In this document: piece after piece, positions 42,429-51,362 of the stretch
How positions within the stretch are numbered: the first letter of the stretch is position 1
How the letters are laid out: each line of letters opens with the position of its first letter
Assembly (NCBI GenBank): GCA_036557665.1
Contig: DATBHG010000005.1
Span: forward strand, 172,578 to 236,577
Length of the DNA stretch: 64,000 nt
Direction: 5' to 3'
From: VAZQ01 sp036557665
Lineage (GTDB): Bacteria > Pseudomonadota > Alphaproteobacteria > Rhizobiales > Xanthobacteraceae
The notes under the pieces: model-generated
Database searches by the model: none
What the model was told of the DNA's origin: nothing
What the model saw: only the letters and a program-made list of their open reading frames with translations
Translations under genes and position numbers: made by a program

Positions 42429-43370
42429 CTATCCAACCCCATGCGCCCGCGCGGCGAGGGCGCGATGCTCGCTGTGCCAATGGCGCGCGATGTCGAGCCT
42501 GCGCGCGACCCACACGCCGTCGCGCTGAGCGATGTAATCAAGAAAGCGAATGAGCGCAGCCGCCCTGCCCGGCCGGCCCACGAGCCGGCAATGCAAGCCG
42601 ACCGACATCATCTTGGGCGCGCGTCCGCCTTCCGCCCACAGCACGTCAAAGGCATCCCGCAGATACGCGAAGAACTCATCGCCATGACCGAACCCCTGCG
42701 CATTGATGAAGCGCATGTCGTTGGCATCGAGCGTATAGGGAATGATCAGATGCGGCTCGCTGGCTCCCTGCACCCAATAGGGCAGATCATCGGCGTAGGA
42801 ATCCGAGGAATAGAGAAAGCCGCCCTCGTCCATGACAGCGCGGAGGGTGTTGGCCGAGCTTCGCCCCGTGTACCAGCCGAGTGGTCGCTCGCCGGTTGCT
42901 TGCGTGTGCACGCGAATCGCTTCGGCGAGGTGGGCGCGCTCGTCTGTCTCGGACACGTCCTTGTAGTCGATCCATTTGAGACCGTGGCTCGCGATCTCCC
43001 ACTGCGCCTCCTGCATTGCTGCAACCGCTTGCGGATTTCGCGCCAGCGCGCTCGCCACCGCGAAAACCGTCACGGGTATTTTTCGCTCGGTGAAGATGCG
43101 CCAAAGCCGCCAGAACCCGGCTCGCGAGCCGTATTCGTACATCGATTCCACACTCATGTGGCGCGCGCCGGGCCAGGGCTGCGCGCCAAGAACGTCGGAG
43201 AGAAACGCCTCGGACGTTGGATCGCCATGCAGAACGTTGCGCTCTCCGCCCTCCTCGTAATTGACGACGAACTGCACGCAGATGCGCGCGTCTCCCGGCC
43301 AGCGCGGGTCGGGAGGATCGCGGCCATAGCCTGCGAGATCGCGCGGGTAGAAGGCAGAGCGCGACGACAT
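42429..43370 (-). CDS. puuE: PuuE-type allantoinase (polysaccharide-deacetylase fold)
   Basis: The 313-aa protein has the NodB-fold allantoinase pattern: YPRDLAGYGRDPPDPRWP, VQFVVNYEEGGERN, MYEYGSRAGFWRLWRIF, and GLKWIDYKDV with the His/Asp region. It opens the allantoin ring to allantoate without the metal site of classical AllB. It starts 2 bases after the urate oxidase stop, so the two are cotranscribed, and it precedes the UraD-UraH gene. Confidence 0.92.
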   Translation of the reverse strand: MSSRSAFYPRDLAGYGRDPPDPRWPGDARICVQFVVNYEEGGERNVLHGDPTSEAFLSDVLGAQPWPGARHMSVESMYEYGSRAGFWRLWRIFTERKIPVTVFAVASALARNPQAVAAMQEAQWEIASHGLKWIDYKDVSETDERAHLAEAIRVHTQATGERPLGWYTGRSSANTLRAVMDEGGFLYSSDSYADDLPYWVQGASEPHLIIPYTLDANDMRFINAQGFGHGDEFFAYLRDAFDVLWAEGGRAPKMMSVGLHCRLVGRPGRAAALIRFLDYIAQRDGVWVARRLDIARHWHSEHRALAARAHGVG

Positions 43371-43372
43371 GA

Positions 43373-44578
43373 TTATCTTGCCGGCGCGCCGGCCGCGATC
43401 CATGCCGCGATCGTCCGGCGCTCCTGATCGGTGATCTCCGTCACGTTGCCCGGCGGCATGGCACTCGAGCGCACGGCATTGATCTCGATCCGGCGGGCAC
43501 GGAGCTGGATGTTTTCGGGGCTGTCGAGCAGCACGTCCTTGGGCGGTGCGTAAATGCCCGGCCACACCGGTGCGCCCGTATGGCACATGCTGCAGCGAGA
43601 CAAGATGATGTCATGCACCTTCGCAACATTGACCCTTGGCGGCTGCTCGGCCGTTGCGCTCTGGCCGCTTTGCCGGGGCCCGGCGCCGGAGAGCCATGCG
43701 ACCGCAATCATCCCCGCAGCCGCAACGCCCCAGGTCCACCATGGGCTTCCCCTTCCCTCGTGGCGGGAATTGAAGAAGTGCCGGATCACGGGTCCGATCG
43801 CGAGCACGATGGCGACGATGAGCCAGTTGAAGCGGGTCGCGTAGATCAGGGGGTAGTGATTGGAAATCATCAGCAGCACGACGGGCAGCGTGAGATAGTT
43901 GTTGTGCACCGAGCGCTGCTTGCCCTCCTCGCCTAACGCCGGGTCCGGCTCCTTGCCTGCAATGAGCGCCGCTACGGTCTTTTTCTGGTTCGGAATGATG
44001 ATGAGGAAGACGTTGGCGACCATGATGGTGCCGATCAACGCACCGATCTGGGTCAGCGCCCCACGTCCGCTGAAGACATGGGTGAAGCCATAGGTGAGCG
44101 CGACCAGAAACACGTAGCCCGCGAGCGCCAGCGCAACCTCGTGGCGTCCGAGGGGCGAGCGGCACAACGCCTCGTATGCGAGCCAGGCGAGGATCAGGCT
44201 GCCGAATGCAATCGCCGCAGCCATGGGCGCGGTCAGCTCGAGCACGGACCGGTCGATCAGAAACAGCTCGGCTCCGAGATAATAGACGATGACGAGCAGC
44301 GCGAAGCCGGAGAGCCAGGTGGTATACGCCTCCCATTTGAACCAGGTGAGCTCATCCGGGAGGCGAGCGGGTGCGACCAGATATTTGATCATGTGATAGA
44401 AGCCGCCGCCGTGCACCTGCCACGCATCGCCTTGCACGCCGGACGGCAGCCCGGCCCGGGCCTTCAGGCTGAGATCGAGATGAATGAAGTAGAATGAGCT
44501 GCCGATCCATGCGATCCCGGCAACCACGTGCAGCCATCGCACCAGCAGGCTGAGCCATTCGATGAGCACGGATTGCAC
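43373..44578 (-). CDS. puuD: Membrane urate hydroxylase PuuD with C-terminal cytochrome c
   Basis: The 401-aa protein has about eight N-terminal transmembrane helices (LIEWLSLLVRWLHVVAGIAWIG onward), then a periplasmic cytochrome c domain with heme motif CSMCH and the axial Met region SSAMPPGN. PuuD oxidises urate to 5-hydroxyisourate and feeds electrons to the respiratory chain, so no H2O2 is made, unlike uricase. The GTG at 44578 gives the family N-terminus; the frame is open further upstream without a ribosome binding site. It heads the puuD-puuE-uraDH operon. Confidence 0.93.
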   Translation of the reverse strand: MQSVLIEWLSLLVRWLHVVAGIAWIGSSFYFIHLDLSLKARAGLPSGVQGDAWQVHGGGFYHMIKYLVAPARLPDELTWFKWEAYTTWLSGFALLVIVYYLGAELFLIDRSVLELTAPMAAAIAFGSLILAWLAYEALCRSPLGRHEVALALAGYVFLVALTYGFTHVFSGRGALTQIGALIGTIMVANVFLIIIPNQKKTVAALIAGKEPDPALGEEGKQRSVHNNYLTLPVVLLMISNHYPLIYATRFNWLIVAIVLAIGPVIRHFFNSRHEGRGSPWWTWGVAAAGMIAVAWLSGAGPRQSGQSATAEQPPRVNVAKVHDIILSRCSMCHTGAPVWPGIYAPPKDVLLDSPENIQLRARRIEINAVRSSAMPPGNVTEITDQERRTIAAWIAAGAPAR

Positions 44579-44698
44579 GATGCGACGACCTCGTACAGGC
44601 TTGGCCGCATCAGGATGGCAGACGCGCGTCTTGCTCCGCAATACCTTTCCTTTGCAGGGGGAGGTATGCTCCCGAGCACGGCTCACGGCCGACGTTTA

Positions 44699-46417
44699 TC
44701 ACTTGCCCAGCAATGCCGCGTCGAATGCGCTGCGCACTGCTTCCTTGCTCTTACCCGCGCGTACGGCATCGCCTATGGCGATGACGGCCTGATTGCCGCT
44801 TGCCAATGGCCCGAACAGATCGGCGGTTCCGGTGCGTGCGCGGTAGTAGAACCAGTTGCGCCAGCGCTCGGAGGAGAGAAGCTTGGCAACGCCAGGCCAG
44901 CGGGCGCATCCCCAATCCAGCAGTTTCACCGCCACCGGACCGAGACCATGGCGATAGCGAGCGCCCGCGGCGATCACGATGCGATCGAAATTCATGAGCA
45001 GGCTCGGATTGCGCAGAACATCGGTTTCGAAACGGAATGACACCCCGCTCGCAATACACGCCTTGTAGAGCTCGCAGATGTAGCGAGCCAAGCTCTCCTC
45101 GCTCGCCTCCACCTCCTGGAACAATGGCGCCTTGCCGGCATAGCGAAATGCGCCGCCAGGCCGGCTTTCTTTTTCGAAGACGGTGACCGTGCTCGCGTCG
45201 GCAACGAGCGAGGCATAGGTCAACCCCGCCGGTCCGGCTCCGATCACCGCAATGCGTTGACCCGCAGGCGGCCGCGGATTGGCGAAGTCGGTTTCGCGGC
45301 CGGCGGCGCCATTCACGACGCAGCCGATGCGCGCTCCGCCGCGCATCTCGTTGATGCAAGTGTTGCATGCGAGGCAGCGCCGGAACGGCCGGCCCTGCCG
45401 CAGCTTCTCCACCCACTGTGGGTCCGCGACCAGGGTTCGGCCAAGCGCGATGAAATCCGCCTTGCCGCTCTCGACCGCGGCCGCGGCAACGACGGGGTCG
45501 CCCAGGCGGCCGACCGCAATTACGGGAATGCGCACGTCCTCCTTCACCGCTGCGGCAAGCTCCAGAAACGTCGCGTCGGGTGAGCGCATGGGCGGGAGCA
45601 CGACCTGCGCCGAGGGGAGCGAGCGATAATGCCCCGCGGTCACATGCAGCGCGTCGGCGCCCGCAAGCGCCGCCCAGGCTGCGATTTGCCGCCCCTCGTT
45701 GAACGGCAGTCCTCCGGGAAAGAAATCCTCGACCGAGAGGCGATAGATGACCGGCATGTCGCCCACGGCGCGCTTGACCGCGCGCAGGACTTCGAGGCCG
45801 AAGCGGGCCCGGTTCTCGAGGCTGCCGCCATACTCATCGCTCCGGCGGTTCTCGAACGGCGCATGGAACTGCGAGATCAGATAGCCGTGGGCGGCGTGGA
45901 TTTCCACAGCGTCGAATCCGGCCGCTCGGGCGCGCAGCGCGGCGGACACGTGGGCGCCGATCGTCTGCGCGATGCGGTCCTTGCTCATCTCTTCCGGGAC
46001 GATGGTCTCGAATGTCGTCTCGTAAACCGGATGCGGGATCGCCGAGGGTGCAATCGGCGTCTCGCCGCAGATGTCGCGGCGCGTGTGCCCTCCGGCATGG
46101 CCGAGCTGAATGGAAACCCGCGAGCCCACTGCCTGCAGCGCCGCGACCAGCCGGCTCAACCCGGGAATGAAACGGTCGTCATAGATTCCGACTTCGCGGC
46201 GGCGATGCCGTCCCGCACGCTCCGGCGATGCCATCTCGATTGTGATGAGACCGACGCCGCCGCGCGCCCGTGCAAGATAATAGGCAAGCGTATCGTCGGT
46301 GACGTAGCCCTCCTCGCTCGCCGTGCGCGTGGTCATCGGCGGCATGACGATCCGATTTGGGATCTCGACCGAGCCGATGCGTGCCGGGGTGAGAAGAATG
46401 CTGGGTGCTGCAGTCAC
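44699..46417 (-). CDS. Fe-S/FMN/FAD enoate (2,4-dienoyl-CoA reductase-like) oxidoreductase
   Basis: The 572-aa flavoenzyme has an N-terminal old-yellow-enzyme TIM barrel (IPNRIVMPPMTT; HAAHGYLISQFHAPFENRRSDEYGG; FIALGRTLVADPQW), the 4Fe-4S cysteines in CLACNTCINEMRGGARIGC, and a C-terminal FAD/NAD part (IAVIGAGPAGLTYASLVA). The FAD half is short compared with FadH. It starts at GTG 46417, overlapping the SDR stop (GTGA). It probably reduces an alpha,beta-unsaturated carbonyl in the same pathway as the SDR and UbiD genes. Confidence 0.9.
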   Translation of the reverse strand: MTAAPSILLTPARIGSVEIPNRIVMPPMTTRTASEEGYVTDDTLAYYLARARGGVGLITIEMASPERAGRHRRREVGIYDDRFIPGLSRLVAALQAVGSRVSIQLGHAGGHTRRDICGETPIAPSAIPHPVYETTFETIVPEEMSKDRIAQTIGAHVSAALRARAAGFDAVEIHAAHGYLISQFHAPFENRRSDEYGGSLENRARFGLEVLRAVKRAVGDMPVIYRLSVEDFFPGGLPFNEGRQIAAWAALAGADALHVTAGHYRSLPSAQVVLPPMRSPDATFLELAAAVKEDVRIPVIAVGRLGDPVVAAAAVESGKADFIALGRTLVADPQWVEKLRQGRPFRRCLACNTCINEMRGGARIGCVVNGAAGRETDFANPRPPAGQRIAVIGAGPAGLTYASLVADASTVTVFEKESRPGGAFRYAGKAPLFQEVEASEESLARYICELYKACIASGVSFRFETDVLRNPSLLMNFDRIVIAAGARYRHGLGPVAVKLLDWGCARWPGVAKLLSSERWRNWFYYRARTGTADLFGPLASGNQAVIAIGDAVRAGKSKEAVRSAFDAALLGK

Positions 46418-47196
46418 AGCACCGGGATCTCGCCGCCATCCAGATCGATCGTAGCTCCGGTCAGCCAGGTCGCGCGCGAGGACACGATGAAGGTTGCGAG
46501 GTCGGCCACGTCCTGCACGGTTCCGAAGCGGATGATTCCGGTGTCGCGACAAAGCCGTTCGCGGATCTTTCCTTCCGGCTCCCCGGTGCGCTCGATCTCG
46601 GCGCGGATGCGCCGCCACTGCCGCTCGGTCTCGACCAGGCTCGGATGGATGCAATTGACCTGCACGCCGTCCTCCTTGCCGAGATCGGCAAGACATTTGG
46701 TGAAGGCCGCGACCGCGGCATTGACCGAGCTGCCGATCGTGAAGCTTTTCTCCGGCTTGCGTCCACTGGTGCCGGCGATAGCGATCAGGGAGCCGCGGCG
46801 CTCCTTCAGCAGCGGCCAGGCAGCGCGGGCAAGCCGCATATGGGCAAAGAGCTTGAGGGCGTAGCCCTCCTCCCAATCGGCATCGGTGAGCGCAAGAAAA
46901 TCGCCGCGCTTGGTGGTGCCGGCATTGTTGACGAGAATATCGAGCCCGCCGAATTCGCGCTTCGCAGTTTCGACCAGAGCGGCGGCAGCGCTCGGCGTGC
47001 GCAGATCAAGCGGGTGCGCGACCGCTGTGCGCCCGTTCGCCTTGATCGATTGCGCCACCTCCTCCAGCGCCGCCTTGTCGCGCCCGGTGAGCAGGAGATC
47101 GCAACCTTCATCGGCGAAAGCGAGCGCAATACCGCGCCCGATGCCGCGGCTCGAGCCGGTGACCAGCGCGACTTTTCCCTCGAGTCCCAGCTCCAT
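46414..47196 (-). CDS. Short-chain dehydrogenase/reductase
   Basis: The 260-aa classical SDR has the cofactor loop TGSSRGIGRGIAL, NNAG, and C-terminal GATIDLDGGEI. Around the catalytic site it reads AIAGTSGRKPEKSFTIGSSVNAAVAAFTK: the usual Tyr of YxxxK is replaced in this stretch (FTIGSSVN), so the enzyme may use a variant site. MELGLEGKVALVTG at 47196 is the family start. It is coupled to the flavoenzyme gene. Confidence 0.88.
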   Translation of the reverse strand: MELGLEGKVALVTGSSRGIGRGIALAFADEGCDLLLTGRDKAALEEVAQSIKANGRTAVAHPLDLRTPSAAAALVETAKREFGGLDILVNNAGTTKRGDFLALTDADWEEGYALKLFAHMRLARAAWPLLKERRGSLIAIAGTSGRKPEKSFTIGSSVNAAVAAFTKCLADLGKEDGVQVNCIHPSLVETERQWRRIRAEIERTGEPEGKIRERLCRDTGIIRFGTVQDVADLATFIVSSRATWLTGATIDLDGGEIPVL

Positions 47197-47235
47197 GTCA
47201 GTGTCCGATGTCGTGCGCGCCGACCAATTCGGCAT

Positions 47236-47260
47236 CATGCCCGGCTTTGTGCCGGCCATG
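47236..47260. repeat. Palindrome upstream of the SDR gene
   Basis: CATGCCCGGC (47236-47245) pairs with GCCGGCCATG (47251-47260), one mismatch, loop TTTGT. It lies 39 bases 5' of the SDR start and is another member of the dispersed family. Confidence 0.5.
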
Positions 47261-47289
47261 ACGGGTCAACGTTATCAGAGAGGTCCTAC

Positions 47290-48771
47290 TCACGCCCGAG
47301 CCGCGCCGTCGAGCAGCCAGCCGAAGCGCTCGCGCGCCTTGCGGACAACTTCCGCGCTCGGAGCATTGGTGGGAGGAAACTTGTCGCGCCAGTGAAACGG
47401 CCGGCAGGCGTCGATCAGCGCGACCGAATGCGTCATGTTGCCGATGGCGCGACGCTCCGGCGGCAGCGCGGGGTCCGCGCTCGAATCCCAGGATCCGGTG
47501 ATGAACTGAATCGACTCCTTGGGATCGGTGCGCGTGAGCATGGCCCACAGAAGCTGGTCCAGGTTGGTCACGTCCACATCGTCGTCCACCACGATGATGT
47601 ACTTGGACGCGTATGCGGATGCTCCGCATTGCGCCGCCACGTGGGCGACCTGGACGGGGTGTCCGGGATAGCGCTGGGTAATCGCCACCGCGTGCAGCAT
47701 GCGCGCGCCGCCGACCTCATGGCACCACACCGCCTGCACTCCCGGCACGCCGGCATTGGTGACGTTCTGTTTGATCGTGGCCGACCGCATCACCGCGCGG
47801 TATCGCGCCATCTCGTCGGGACCGCCTCCCATTGGCGGCACGCCGAGGAGGATCGGATCATTGCGATAGTAGACCGCCTTGATCTCGAGCACGGGAATAG
47901 GGCGAACGCCGCCGGCATAGTGCCCGGTCCATTCGCCGAACGGCCCCTCGGGGTGGGTACGGTCGGGCGGGATGAAGCCCTCGAGCACGACTTCGGCGTG
48001 GGCCGGAAAGGGCAGCCCCGTCACCTTGCCGCGCACCATCTCCACAGGTCGGCCGCGCAGTCCGCCGACGAGATCGAGCTCGAACGTGCCGTAGGGTGCC
48101 TCCAGACCGCCGAAGAAGAACGCCAGCGGATCGCCCCCGAGCACGGTTACGACCGGCAGCGGCTCGCCGCGCTTGAACGCCTTGTCGCGGTGAATGCGTC
48201 CATGGTGACCCGCCGCCATCACCATCCCAACCGTCCTCTTGTCGTGCACCTGGGCGCGATAGGCGCCGGCATTGAGCCAGCTCTCCTCCGGATCGCGCGT
48301 GATGCTGTAGGTCCCGGTTCCGATATACCGGCCGCCATCCCTCTCATGCCATTTGGGCGCGGGGAAAATGGTGACGTCCACCTCGTCTCCCATCATGACA
48401 TTCTCGAGGACAGGCCCGTCCTCCACGATCACGTGCGGCACGACTTTCTGGTCTTTGAGATAGGCTTCGCGATAGGCGTCGCTGAGCTCCCATTTGCTGA
48501 GATGGTCGGGAAACCCGAGCGTCATGTTGCGGCGCGTGCCCGCAAACATGTTCATGAGCAGCCGAAAGCCCTTCGGACAACCGGCAATGTCCTCGAACAC
48601 CACGCACGGCCCGTTCTCGGCGCGCAGCACCGCCTCCGCGGCAAGCCCGATATCCTCCTCGCAATCAGCCCCTTTCACCGTGCGGACTTCTCCCAGCCGC
48701 TCGGCCAAAGCCAGCCACTCGCGCAGATCGTTGTAGGTAATCTTGCCGGCCCAATTGCTTTGCTCGACCAT
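47290..48771 (-). CDS. UbiD-family prenylated-FMN decarboxylase
   Basis: The 493-aa protein has the UbiD pattern: NMTLGFPDHLSKW, HERDGGRYIGTG, AGAYRAQVHDKRTVGMV, the acidic site EGPFGEWTGHYAGG and VVDDDVDVTNLDQLLWA. UbiD enzymes reversibly (de)carboxylate aromatic or unsaturated acids with prenylated FMN made by UbiX; no ubiX is in the window. Its cluster with an enoate reductase, SDR and M24 hydrolase suggests catabolism of an unsaturated or aromatic acid rather than ubiquinone synthesis. Confidence 0.92.
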   Translation of the reverse strand: MVEQSNWAGKITYNDLREWLALAERLGEVRTVKGADCEEDIGLAAEAVLRAENGPCVVFEDIAGCPKGFRLLMNMFAGTRRNMTLGFPDHLSKWELSDAYREAYLKDQKVVPHVIVEDGPVLENVMMGDEVDVTIFPAPKWHERDGGRYIGTGTYSITRDPEESWLNAGAYRAQVHDKRTVGMVMAAGHHGRIHRDKAFKRGEPLPVVTVLGGDPLAFFFGGLEAPYGTFELDLVGGLRGRPVEMVRGKVTGLPFPAHAEVVLEGFIPPDRTHPEGPFGEWTGHYAGGVRPIPVLEIKAVYYRNDPILLGVPPMGGGPDEMARYRAVMRSATIKQNVTNAGVPGVQAVWCHEVGGARMLHAVAITQRYPGHPVQVAHVAAQCGASAYASKYIIVVDDDVDVTNLDQLLWAMLTRTDPKESIQFITGSWDSSADPALPPERRAIGNMTHSVALIDACRPFHWRDKFPPTNAPSAEVVRKARERFGWLLDGAARA

Positions 48772-48801
48772 GTACGTTTTCCCAAAACGCGCTGTAGTTG
48801 C

Positions 48802-50106
48802 TCAACAAGGCGCGACGGCAATTTCCAGCGGAAACCTGTCGACGCATTTGTGACCGCCAGCGGTGACGATGAAGGTGTGGCCAAGAAAGATGCCGAACAT
48901 TCCGTCCGCGGTGATCGGATTGGGCTCGGCCATGATGACCATGCCGGGCACGAGGGTCTTGTCGGCCTCGTCCGCTTCGGTGCGCTCGGCAAACACGTGC
49001 GGCTTGTCGGTGACGATGTCGATCCCGTGCACCTGGGTGGGGCGCGACTGCACGCCCTTGTCGCGGAAAAACCGGCTCGCCAGCCGCATATTGTCGGTCG
49101 CATTTCCCGGCCTGATCTCGGCGATGATCTTGTTGTAGCCAGGAAGCGTGATCTCCTCCCAGAAGGCCCGCACCCTCTCGGTCGGCTCGCCGAGCGTGAT
49201 CGGGGAGCCGATCTGCGCGGAGAGCCCGTTATAGCCGGCCGCAAGCTCCATATTGATGATATCGCCCTTTCTGAGCTTGCGGTGGGAGGGGCGCGGATTG
49301 CCGAACACCATTGCCGGATTGTCCATCGGGGTCGCGCCGATGATCAGAAAATCGATGTCGCCGCCGCCGTCGAGGATGGCCGCCCCGGCCGCGGCGCGCA
49401 GCTCGTATTCCGGCACGCCGGGCTTTGCCCGCGCAACCATGGCTTCCATCGCACGCTGGCAGAGCATGCCGGCTTTGCGCACGCAGGCAAGCTCCTCCTC
49501 GCTGTGGATGACCAGGAGCTCGTGCAGGAAACCCTGGGTGAAGATGAGCTCGGCATCGGGTAAGCCCTGCCTGAGCGCGTTGTACTGATTGACCGGCAGA
49601 TAATCCTTGTGGCGCGCGTCGATCTCGATGAGCCCGATGCGGCCGCGCTCGAGCTTGAGCTCCTTGATGCGCTCCACCATCACTTCCGCATATCGGCCGT
49701 TGCGGCTGTGGCGCACGTCGGCGAGGGCGTTGGCGCATTCGCGCCGGCACGCCTCGGCGTGGGTGCCGCCCATGGAGAAGACGAGCGTGGGCTCGCCTAC
49801 AAGCGGCACGACGACATAGGAGGCGATCGCGTGCCACTCCCAATGCCCGGTGAGCCACTGCATGCCGCCGCCGAAGCTCCAGTGGCTGGGGCCGCCCGGC
49901 ACGATCACGCAGTCGAGCCTCTGGGCCCGCATCTTGTCGCGCAGAGCCCCATAGCGGCGCGCATATTCGTGCTTGGAAAAATGGTCGTAGACCGCATCCC
50001 GGTAGTACGGCGTATCGTGCATGCTCGAGAACGACGCGTTCTGATCGAGCCGGCTGCGCACATCCTCCCAGCTCTGATGCCTCTTGGCCGGCGCGTGAAC
50101 ATTCAT
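48802..50106 (-). CDS. M24-family (Xaa-Pro aminopeptidase/creatinase-like) hydrolase
   Basis: The 434-aa pita-bread-fold protein has an N-terminal creatinase-like domain (to about 190) and a C-terminal M24 domain. Clear in the latter are KGDIINMELAAGYNGLSAQIG, IDIVTDKPHVFAE and MVIMAEPNPI. Several canonical metal ligands of peptidases are replaced (NMELAAGY instead of a D-x-G type strand), so it may not be a dinuclear-metal peptidase; creatinase- or DMSP-lyase (DddP)-like non-peptidase roles are possible. AGGACAG precedes ATG 50106. It leads the cluster with ubiD. Confidence 0.85.
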   Translation of the reverse strand: MNVHAPAKRHQSWEDVRSRLDQNASFSSMHDTPYYRDAVYDHFSKHEYARRYGALRDKMRAQRLDCVIVPGGPSHWSFGGGMQWLTGHWEWHAIASYVVVPLVGEPTLVFSMGGTHAEACRRECANALADVRHSRNGRYAEVMVERIKELKLERGRIGLIEIDARHKDYLPVNQYNALRQGLPDAELIFTQGFLHELLVIHSEEELACVRKAGMLCQRAMEAMVARAKPGVPEYELRAAAGAAILDGGGDIDFLIIGATPMDNPAMVFGNPRPSHRKLRKGDIINMELAAGYNGLSAQIGSPITLGEPTERVRAFWEEITLPGYNKIIAEIRPGNATDNMRLASRFFRDKGVQSRPTQVHGIDIVTDKPHVFAERTEADEADKTLVPGMVIMAEPNPITADGMFGIFLGHTFIVTAGGHKCVDRFPLEIAVAPC

Positions 50107-50210
50107 CTGTCCTGATCCTTGCAGCTGCCGACCTAAGCCCCGCCCGCCGGCTTGACGCGATTGATGCCACAAGGGCAGCACTTGTGTCATCACGTCCGGG
50201 AGGCTTTGCG

Positions 50211-50915
50211 ATGTGCGATCTTGTCCGATATCCCCGCCCATGGATGATCTGGTTGGCGGCCTTGGTTTTGGGCTCCTACCCGGCTCATCCGCAGAGCCTT
50301 CCTCCACCATCCATCAGCGAGCAGAGCATGCCCTCCGACATCGATCCGCAATCCGGATTCCGCCTGCCGCTGCCCAGGCGCGAAGACCTGGATGAAACCG
50401 GGAAGAAAGCCTACGACCGCGGGACTGCGCCCGGGGCGACCATTGCCGGGCTGCAGGGTCCGGCCGGGGTGCAGCTCTACAGCACCAGGACGGCTCCGCA
50501 CCTTGCTGCCATCAACCGCTATCTGCGGTTCGAGGCGGGCTTGTCGCCGCGCGTGCGCGAGCTCGCAATCCTTGCGACGGCGCGCGAGATGGACAGCCAG
50601 TTCGAATGGGTCGCGCACGAGCCGGAAGCGCTCAAGGAAGGCGTGGAGCAGAGCGTCATCGACGTCATCAAGTATCGCAGGAGCACGGCCGGGCTCACCG
50701 ACATGGACGCAGCCGTGATCGAGCTCGGCCGCCAGCTCTGGCGCGATCACAAGGTGAGCCCGGAGCTCTTCGCGAGGGGCAAAGCCCTGCTCGGACCGAG
50801 CAGGCTCATCGATCTGGTGCTGCTGATGGGCAATTACGCCGGCACCGCGGCGCTTCTCACTGCGGTCGACATGCAGCTGCATCCGGGCAAGACGCCGCTG
50901 CTGCCGATCCCGTAG
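50211..50915 (+). CDS. Secreted carboxymuconolactone-decarboxylase-like (AhpD-fold) protein
   Basis: The 234-aa protein begins with a signal-like segment (MIWLAALVLGSYPAHPQ). The CMD/AhpD-like helical domain follows, with LRFEAGLSPRVRELAILATAREMDSQFEWVAHEPEALKEG, read at about residues 110-150. The redox CxxC of AhpD is absent (the corresponding part reads SQFEWVAH), as in CMD-type members. GGGAGG lies 8 bases before ATG 50211. It is divergent from the M24 gene and may share its promoter region. Confidence 0.85.
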   Translation: MCDLVRYPRPWMIWLAALVLGSYPAHPQSLPPPSISEQSMPSDIDPQSGFRLPLPRREDLDETGKKAYDRGTAPGATIAGLQGPAGVQLYSTRTAPHLAAINRYLRFEAGLSPRVRELAILATAREMDSQFEWVAHEPEALKEGVEQSVIDVIKYRRSTAGLTDMDAAVIELGRQLWRDHKVSPELFARGKALLGPSRLIDLVLLMGNYAGTAALLTAVDMQLHPGKTPLLPIP

Positions 50916-50957
50916 CTGACGCCGACCCGGTGTGTCCCGGGCCGCCCGCTCTCGCGC

Positions 50958-51362
50958 TCAACCCGGCGGGTGCGCGCGGAAATATTCCACGTCGCCAGGG
51001 TCCTGCTTCCACTGTGCATTGCCGCGCCATTCGAAATGACGGCTCGACATGTCGCTGCCGTAGCGCACGCGGAAGAGCAGCGTGCGGGCAGGACCGTTGC
51101 TGTATTCATGCAGCTCGCCCGGCGGGTGCACTACGAACGACCCCGGCACCACATCGACGGTATCGCGCGGGGTGCGCATCCTGCCGCCGCCCTCGAAGCA
51201 AAAATAGATCTCCGTCGCATGCGGGTGGCAGTGATTGGGGCTGATCTGGCCGGGCTCCCAGCACGCGACCGTCACGTCGCCCTCGCCCATCTCGCCGAGG
51301 ATCTTCTCCACGTGACGTTTGGGATTCCACTCCTGCTCTTTTTTCAGATCGAACACCTGCAT
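50958..51362 (-). CDS. Single-domain cupin protein
   Basis: The 134-aa cupin has metal-ligand motif 1 in PNHCHPHATEIYFCFEG and motif 2 in GSFVVHPPGELHEY, so a metal-dependent dioxygenase, isomerase or sensor role is possible. ATG 51362 has GGAGG 8 bases upstream. It converges with the CMD-like gene and is probably part of the same catabolic neighbourhood. Confidence 0.85.
   Translation of the reverse strand: MQVFDLKKEQEWNPKRHVEKILGEMGEGDVTVACWEPGQISPNHCHPHATEIYFCFEGGGRMRTPRDTVDVVPGSFVVHPPGELHEYSNGPARTLLFRVRYGSDMSSRHFEWRGNAQWKQDPGDVEYFRAHPPG

Noticed and set aside
46405..49563. A 1052-codon open frame on the plus strand antisense to the SDR, UbiD and M24 genes
   Set aside because: It is a GC-rich shadow: residues are dominated by Arg/His/Gly, no domain is recognisable, and three well-supported genes with ribosome binding sites lie on the other strand.
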